Of a stretch of 9,199 nucleotides of DNA, positions 5,930-9,199 are shown piece by piece (positions within the stretch are counted from its first letter, which is position 1; every line of letters begins with the position of its first letter). Made by a program: the position numbers and the translations under genes. Under the pieces are notes generated by a model that worked only from the letters and a program-made list of their open reading frames with translations, made no database searches and had not been told where the DNA came from. Source of the DNA: Chloroflexota bacterium (lineage in GTDB: Bacteria > Chloroflexota > Dehalococcoidia > UBA3495); assembly GCA_022571575.1 (NCBI GenBank), contig JACZXN010000037.1, positions 1-9,199 on the forward strand, read 5' to 3'.

Positions 5930-6727
5930 TCATACGACCTTCAATTCCGCCCCGCCCAGGCCTTCGATCATTATGGAGGCTGTGTCTCCGGCCTTGACGA
6001 TTTTAGGAGACACGATACTACCGGTAATTATCACCATTCCCGCGGATAGGCCAAAGCCCTGTTCCGACAGTTTGTTCGCCAACCAGGCCAGGGGCTCAAG
6101 GGGGTGACCCATCACGTCCGAACCGTGGCCGTCGCCCACCATCTCGCCGTTGATGGTCATGGAACCGTAGGCTGCCCGCAGGTCTAACACCCGCCAATCG
6201 GACACGGGCTCGCCCAGCACCACGCCGGCATTGAAGATGTTGGCGGCCACGCCGGTCATGAACTGGACCTTTGGGTCCTGGCCGGGCGTGCGTCTGATAT
6301 CGATTATCTCGAAGGCGGCCGTCAGGGACTCCACTGCCTCCGAAACTCTCCCCCGGTCGTAGGGCGCTCCCCGCGCGGGCAGGTCGGCGCCGAGCCGCAC
6401 CGCCACTTCGCATTCCAAGCCCAGTTGCACAAAATCGGCGGCGGTCAGGGTGCATGGAGACTGGCGGATATTGTCCGCCAATATTATCCCCAGGCAGGGG
6501 TCGCTGACGCCGTTGGCCTGTTGCAGGGCGGCGGTGGTGTAGGCCAACTTGTACCCGGCTATCGGCCCCTGGTACCGGGAGATGTCCGTCTGGAACTCCC
6601 GTTGCACCGAGTAGGCCTCGTCCAGACCGCTGGGCAGCAACCGGTCTTCCAGGAAGTAGTTCTGGTTGGCCCTGAATTGCTCCGAGAGGGTTTGGGCTGC
6701 CTGTTGCACCTTCATGTTTACCGACAT
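5930..6727 (-). CDS. 2-keto-4-pentenoate hydratase (MhpD-like, FAH superfamily)
   Basis: This 265-residue protein fits the MhpD/BphH/XylJ family, which adds water to 2-hydroxypenta-2,4-dienoate to give 4-hydroxy-2-oxopentanoate in meta-cleavage pathways. The related 4-oxalocrotonate decarboxylases share the same fold. The substrate-side Lys is K60 in AGYKLAYT. The metal-binding glutamates are E105 and E107 in LGLECEVAVRLG and E140 in AAFEIIDIR. The C-terminal half has NGEMVGDGHGSDVMGHPLEPLAWLAN-type spacing and MVIITGSIVSP. All key residues are present and the length is normal. The ATG at 6727 has AAAGGAAG about 8 nt upstream; an ATG four codons in is an alternative. It is 61 bp downstream of the monooxygenase gene and 75 bp upstream of the hydrolase gene, all on one strand. 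No ring-cleavage dioxygenase or aldolase is in the window, so the exact substrate is open. Confidence 0.9.
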   Translation of the reverse strand: MSVNMKVQQAAQTLSEQFRANQNYFLEDRLLPSGLDEAYSVQREFQTDISRYQGPIAGYKLAYTTAALQQANGVSDPCLGIILADNIRQSPCTLTAADFVQLGLECEVAVRLGADLPARGAPYDRGRVSEAVESLTAAFEIIDIRRTPGQDPKVQFMTGVAANIFNAGVVLGEPVSDWRVLDLRAAYGSMTINGEMVGDGHGSDVMGHPLEPLAWLANKLSEQGFGLSAGMVIITGSIVSPKIVKAGDTASIMIEGLGGAELKVV

Positions 6728-6755
6728 CTGGCCGACTTCCTTTCTTTATTGGTCT

Positions 6756-6770
6756 GGGACCCTTGGTCCC
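6756..6770 (-). other. Perfect 6-bp inverted repeat between monooxygenase and hydratase genes
   Basis: GGGACC and GGTCCC flank a 3-base loop, about 18 nt downstream of the monooxygenase stop on the transcribed strand. No T-tract follows on that strand (the next bases are AGACCAATAAAG), so it is not a classical intrinsic terminator. It may be a stabilising or processing hairpin, or a protein-binding dyad, in the hydratase leader. Confidence 0.5.
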
Positions 6771-6788
6771 GTGACACCGGTCTCGTGG

Positions 6789-7949
6789 TCAAGTGTAGGG
6801 TTCCAGCTCCAACTCGTGCAGGGCGGGCACCACTTCCCCGCCCAGGAGTTCCAAAGACCGCATCACGTCATCGTGAGGGATGTTGCCGTCGCTGCCGATC
6901 AGGATCAGATAACCGGGGCTCAGCTTTTGGATCGTGTCCTTCAATTTGTTGATCACCGTTTTGGGGCTCCCCACCACCACGGCGTTCACGTCCTGAAGGT
7001 CCTGGTAGGTCATCGGAGGGCCACCGCCACCGCCCAACCGTCTGGTTGACATCTGGCTGGCCACCCTCGACTGGTATCCCGGTGGGTCGATGTGCTCGAT
7101 GGGGCCGCGCATCCGGTGACGCTGGGCCCAGAGGAAACCCTTGCCGATCTCCTGGGCCTTCTCATCGGTGTCGGCTACCAGCGCCCGGACCTGGCAACCG
7201 AAATGCTTCGGCCCAGGCGTGAAGCCAACTTCCCTGGCGGTGTCGATGTAGACCTGCTTCAACTCTTGGGTGAGGCCGATCAATGCGCCGAGGTTGATGT
7301 AGGCATATTGGTGTTTGGCGGCCCAGACGACGCTCTCCGGGCTGCTGCCACCGGGAAACCACACCGGCGGATGGGGTTTTTGCATCGGCAGCACCCAGGG
7401 GTTGACCACCCTCCGCTGATAATACCGGCCTTCGAACCGGAATGGGCCGGGCTCGGTCCAGCACTTGATTATCAGGTCGTGGGCCTCTTCGAAGCGGTCC
7501 CGGTTCTCGGTGGGAGAGATGCCGGCCTGCAGCGTTTCAACCGCTCCGCCGCGCACGAAACCCGAGATCAGACGCCCCCCGGAATAACAGTCCAGCATGG
7601 CCAACTCCTCGGCCATCCGCACCGGGTCGTTGATGGGGAGGATGTTGCCCAGGATGGCGATGCGCACCTTCTTGGTCAGGCGGCTGATGACCGCGGCGTC
7701 GATGTTGGCCGACGGCTTCATGTTCCAGTAGGCGGCATGGTGCTCGTTGGTCATGATGCCGTCCAGGCCCACCTCGTCGGCCAGGACGTACTCTTCATGG
7801 TATTGGTTGTAGAGGACGTGGGCCTTTTCCGGGTCGAAATAGGTGTTGGGAAATCCCAGCCGGCCGGAATCGTATTTCTCTAGATCTTCCTCTTTGACGT
7901 GGGTGTAGGGCTGCTGGGAGTGGAAGAATACTTCAATATGGTCTTTCAT
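6789..7949 (-). CDS. LLM class flavin-dependent monooxygenase (luciferase-like, PF00296)
   Basis: A 386-residue TIM-barrel protein of the bacterial luciferase family, which uses FMNH2 (or F420 in some members) and O2 to oxygenate organic substrates; a separate reductase normally supplies reduced flavin. The N-terminal barrel strand is IEVFFHSQQPY. MTNEHHAAYW (66-75) carries the NEHH motif of this subgroup. ILGNILPINDPVRMAEELAMLDCYSGGRLISGFVRG (roughly 99-134) is the signature flavin-domain segment. HPPVWFPGGSSPESVVWAA follows (193-211), then an insertion with a Gly run (306-310) and the C-terminal VVVGSPKTVINKL and PHDDVMRSLELLGGEVVPAL. The start is the ATG at 7949, with only a weak Shine-Dalgarno. 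It heads a possible transcript with the hydratase, hydrolase and small protein genes, under the extended -10 at 7988-7996. A second family member lies beyond exonuclease III. The substrate cannot be told from sequence. Confidence 0.93.
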   Translation of the reverse strand: MKDHIEVFFHSQQPYTHVKEEDLEKYDSGRLGFPNTYFDPEKAHVLYNQYHEEYVLADEVGLDGIMTNEHHAAYWNMKPSANIDAAVISRLTKKVRIAILGNILPINDPVRMAEELAMLDCYSGGRLISGFVRGGAVETLQAGISPTENRDRFEEAHDLIIKCWTEPGPFRFEGRYYQRRVVNPWVLPMQKPHPPVWFPGGSSPESVVWAAKHQYAYINLGALIGLTQELKQVYIDTAREVGFTPGPKHFGCQVRALVADTDEKAQEIGKGFLWAQRHRMRGPIEHIDPPGYQSRVASQMSTRRLGGGGGPPMTYQDLQDVNAVVVGSPKTVINKLKDTIQKLSPGYLILIGSDGNIPHDDVMRSLELLGGEVVPALHELELEPYT

Positions 7950-7987
7950 CTGAGGCCGTCCAGACGCGATTGGGCGAGATCGGGCCT

Positions 7988-7996
7988 AGTATAGCA
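7988..7996 (-). promoter_or_regulatory. Extended -10 promoter element upstream of the monooxygenase gene
   Basis: The minus strand reads TGCTATACT: a TATACT hexamer (5 of 6 to TATAAT) with the TG of an extended -10. The -35 region has only a poor match (TCTGCC at 8016-8011), which extended -10 promoters tolerate. Transcription would start near 7981, giving a leader of about 31 nt before the ATG at 7949. The placement after exonuclease III suggests a separate transcript for the monooxygenase-hydratase-hydrolase genes. Confidence 0.5.
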
Positions 7997-8001
7997 CCCG
8001 C

Positions 8002-8035
8002 GCGTCCACCGGCAGACCGGCCGGCGGTGGGACGC
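8002..8035 (-). other. GC-rich stem-loop after the exonuclease III stop codon
   Basis: Bases 8002-8011 (GCGTCCACCG) pair with 8025-8035 (CGGTGGGACGC) as a 10-bp stem with one bulged base and a 13-nt loop. It starts about 10 nt past the exonuclease stop on the minus strand, the position of a transcript end. No T-tract follows, so it is at best a weak or factor-assisted terminator. It also abuts the extended -10 of the next gene. Confidence 0.45.
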
Positions 8036-8044
8036 TGGGGTTCG

Positions 8045-8803
8045 CTAGGCAATCTCGATGCCCACGGGGCAGTGGTCGGAGCCCATGACGTCCGCCAGGA
8101 TGAACGCCCCGGTCAAGCGGCCGGCGAATTCCTGGTCGACAAAGAAGTAGTCGATGCGCCATCCAACGTTGCGGTCTCTGGCCCGGGTCATCTGGTCCCA
8201 ATAGGAATAGTTGTCCGGATCCTGGTTGAACAGTCTGAGGGTGTCTTTGTAGCCGTGGGCCAGGAATTCGTCCATCCAGGCGCGTTCTTCGGGGAGGAAG
8301 CCCGAGACCTTGACGTTCTCCTTGGGCCGGGCCAGGTCGATCTCCTTGTGGGCGGTGTTCACGTCGCCGCAGACCACCACGTGTTTGCCGCTCTGCCTGG
8401 TCTTCTCGGCGTATTCCAGGAAAGCGGCGTAGAAGTCCATCTTGTACTTGAGACGCTCGGCGGACCGTTTTCCGTTGGGGAAATAGATGTTGAACAGGAC
8501 AAAGTCTCCGTAATCGGCGATTATCGTCCTCCCTTCGCCGTCGAACCGGTCGCCGAAGCCGTACCGAACGCTCTGGGGGTCTTTCTTGGTGTAGAGGCCC
8601 ACACCGCTGTAGCCCTTCTTCTCCGGGGTGGAGAAGTAGGAGGTGTAGCCCGCCACCGACCTGACCTCCTCGGGAAGTTGCTCCTCGTGGGCCTTGGTCT
8701 CCTGAAGGCATAAGATGTCGGGGTCATCGCCGCTGAACCAATCGAGAAATCCCTTCTTATGGACCGCTCTGAGACCGTTTACGTTCCAGGAAATAACCCG
8801 CAT
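8045..8803 (-). CDS. xthA: Exodeoxyribonuclease III (AP endonuclease, ExoIII family)
   Basis: ExoIII cleaves DNA at abasic sites and removes 3' blocking groups during base excision repair; it also has 3'-5' exonuclease activity on duplex DNA. The 252-residue protein has the full motif set in order: [10 protein letters not shown] (N7), LCLQETKA (E35, metal), [18 protein letters not shown] (Y107), [20 protein letters not shown] (D147 and N149), GWRIDYFFV (D218) and GSDHCPVG (D243-H244). It is therefore predicted to be fully active. Its length and motifs fit the ExoA/XthA branch. The ATG at 8803 has a strong GAGGAG 8 nt upstream. It is flanked on the same strand by the two luciferase-like monooxygenase genes, with gaps of about 95 bp on each side. 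I see no functional link; it may simply be interposed. Confidence 0.96.
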   Translation of the reverse strand: MRVISWNVNGLRAVHKKGFLDWFSGDDPDILCLQETKAHEEQLPEEVRSVAGYTSYFSTPEKKGYSGVGLYTKKDPQSVRYGFGDRFDGEGRTIIADYGDFVLFNIYFPNGKRSAERLKYKMDFYAAFLEYAEKTRQSGKHVVVCGDVNTAHKEIDLARPKENVKVSGFLPEERAWMDEFLAHGYKDTLRLFNQDPDNYSYWDQMTRARDRNVGWRIDYFFVDQEFAGRLTGAFILADVMGSDHCPVGIEIA

Positions 8804-8897
8804 GGGACCAACTCCTCACTTGATGCAACTGGAATGGCATGGGCGGCGACCGGTTCAGTCAGCTTAGACACCGCCCCGGGACAAGGCGGATACCCGG

Positions 8898-9199
8898 CTA
8901 CTCGAAATGGGGCGACAACTCTTTGGCCGCGCGGTCCATGGACCTTAACGTCTCGGAATGGCCCCACCCTCCGAACCCGAAGTATAGGATAACCTCTTCG
9001 ATGCCGGCCGCCTCGCAGTCCTTCAACACCTTGATGCAATTTTCGGGACTGCCGGTGATTATGCTGCGTTCGCCCAGGTCTTCGGTGGTCATGGCCTGCA
9101 TCCGTTCCACGATGTCAACGAAATACCGTATGTGGGCCGGGGCTTTAGCCCGGTCGGACGGAAAGGCCGGCAAGATGCCGTGGAAGTAACGGAGCAACC
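8898..9199 (-). CDS. LLM class flavin-dependent oxidoreductase, C-terminal part (cut by window edge)
   Basis: About 100 C-terminal residues of a second luciferase-like flavin enzyme; the 5' end lies outside the window. TTG at 9195-9197 is an internal Leu codon and not a start. The visible part contains RYFVDIVERMQAMT, IITGSPENCIKVLKD, IEEVILYFGFGGW and ETLRSMDRAAKELSPHF. This matches, element for element, the C-terminal VVVGSPKTVINKLKD, YLILIGSDG and VMRSLELLGGEVVPAL of the full-length monooxygenase in this window, so the two are paralogues. The flavin-binding N-terminal motifs are not visible. A 5-bp GC stem (8871-8875 with 8885-8889) follows its stop codon without a T-tract. The gene ends 94 bp before exonuclease III on the same strand. 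Confidence 0.82.
   Translation of the reverse strand, partial: LLRYFHGILPAFPSDRAKAPAHIRYFVDIVERMQAMTTEDLGERSIITGSPENCIKVLKDCEAAGIEEVILYFGFGGWGHSETLRSMDRAAKELSPHFE

Noticed and set aside
8871..8889. Short GC stem after the partial monooxygenase gene as a terminator
   Set aside because: Only 5 bp and no T-tract follows.

Overview
The window is a GC-rich, densely coding bacterial chromosome segment with nine complete protein genes and two genes cut by its edges. I see no rRNA, tRNA, CRISPR array or insertion sequence. The gene set includes two FMN-dependent luciferase-like monooxygenases, a 2-oxopent-4-enoate-type hydratase, a family VIII-like serine hydrolase, an AroQ-like protein and a free-standing protoglobin. 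Together with the form of the DnaG zinc knuckle, this suggests an uncultured Chloroflexota lineage of the Dehalococcoidia/SAR202 kind, a group known for many flavin monooxygenase paralogues. That assignment is inference; the sequence carries no phylogenetic marker I can place directly.

Left part (1-1843, minus strand): the N-terminal two fifths of DNA primase DnaG runs off the left edge at the start of its TOPRIM domain. Upstream of it lies a GDPD-family glycerophosphodiester phosphodiesterase, whose likely start is a TTG codon at 1843, with its own TTGACA promoter at about 1884-1911.

Middle part (2047-4538, plus strand): an MFS exporter transcribed divergently from the phosphodiesterase gene, a single-domain protoglobin, and an AroQ-fold (type II dehydroquinase-like) protein. 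The globin gene is preceded by a three-copy 14-bp tandem repeat whose last copy supplies the probable -35 hexamer. The AroQ-like protein lacks several canonical catalytic residues, which is the most unusual feature of the window.

Right part (4542-9199, all minus strand): in transcription order, the C-terminal end of a luciferase-like monooxygenase, exonuclease III, a full-length luciferase-like monooxygenase, the hydratase, the serine hydrolase, and a 63-residue ribbon-helix-helix-like protein. The monooxygenase, hydratase and hydrolase could form part of a catabolic route for aromatic or cyclic compounds (oxygenation, ester or lactone cleavage, hydration of a 2-hydroxydienoate). The small protein at the end is a candidate regulator. 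This block converges on the AroQ-like gene with only 3 bp between the two stop codons.
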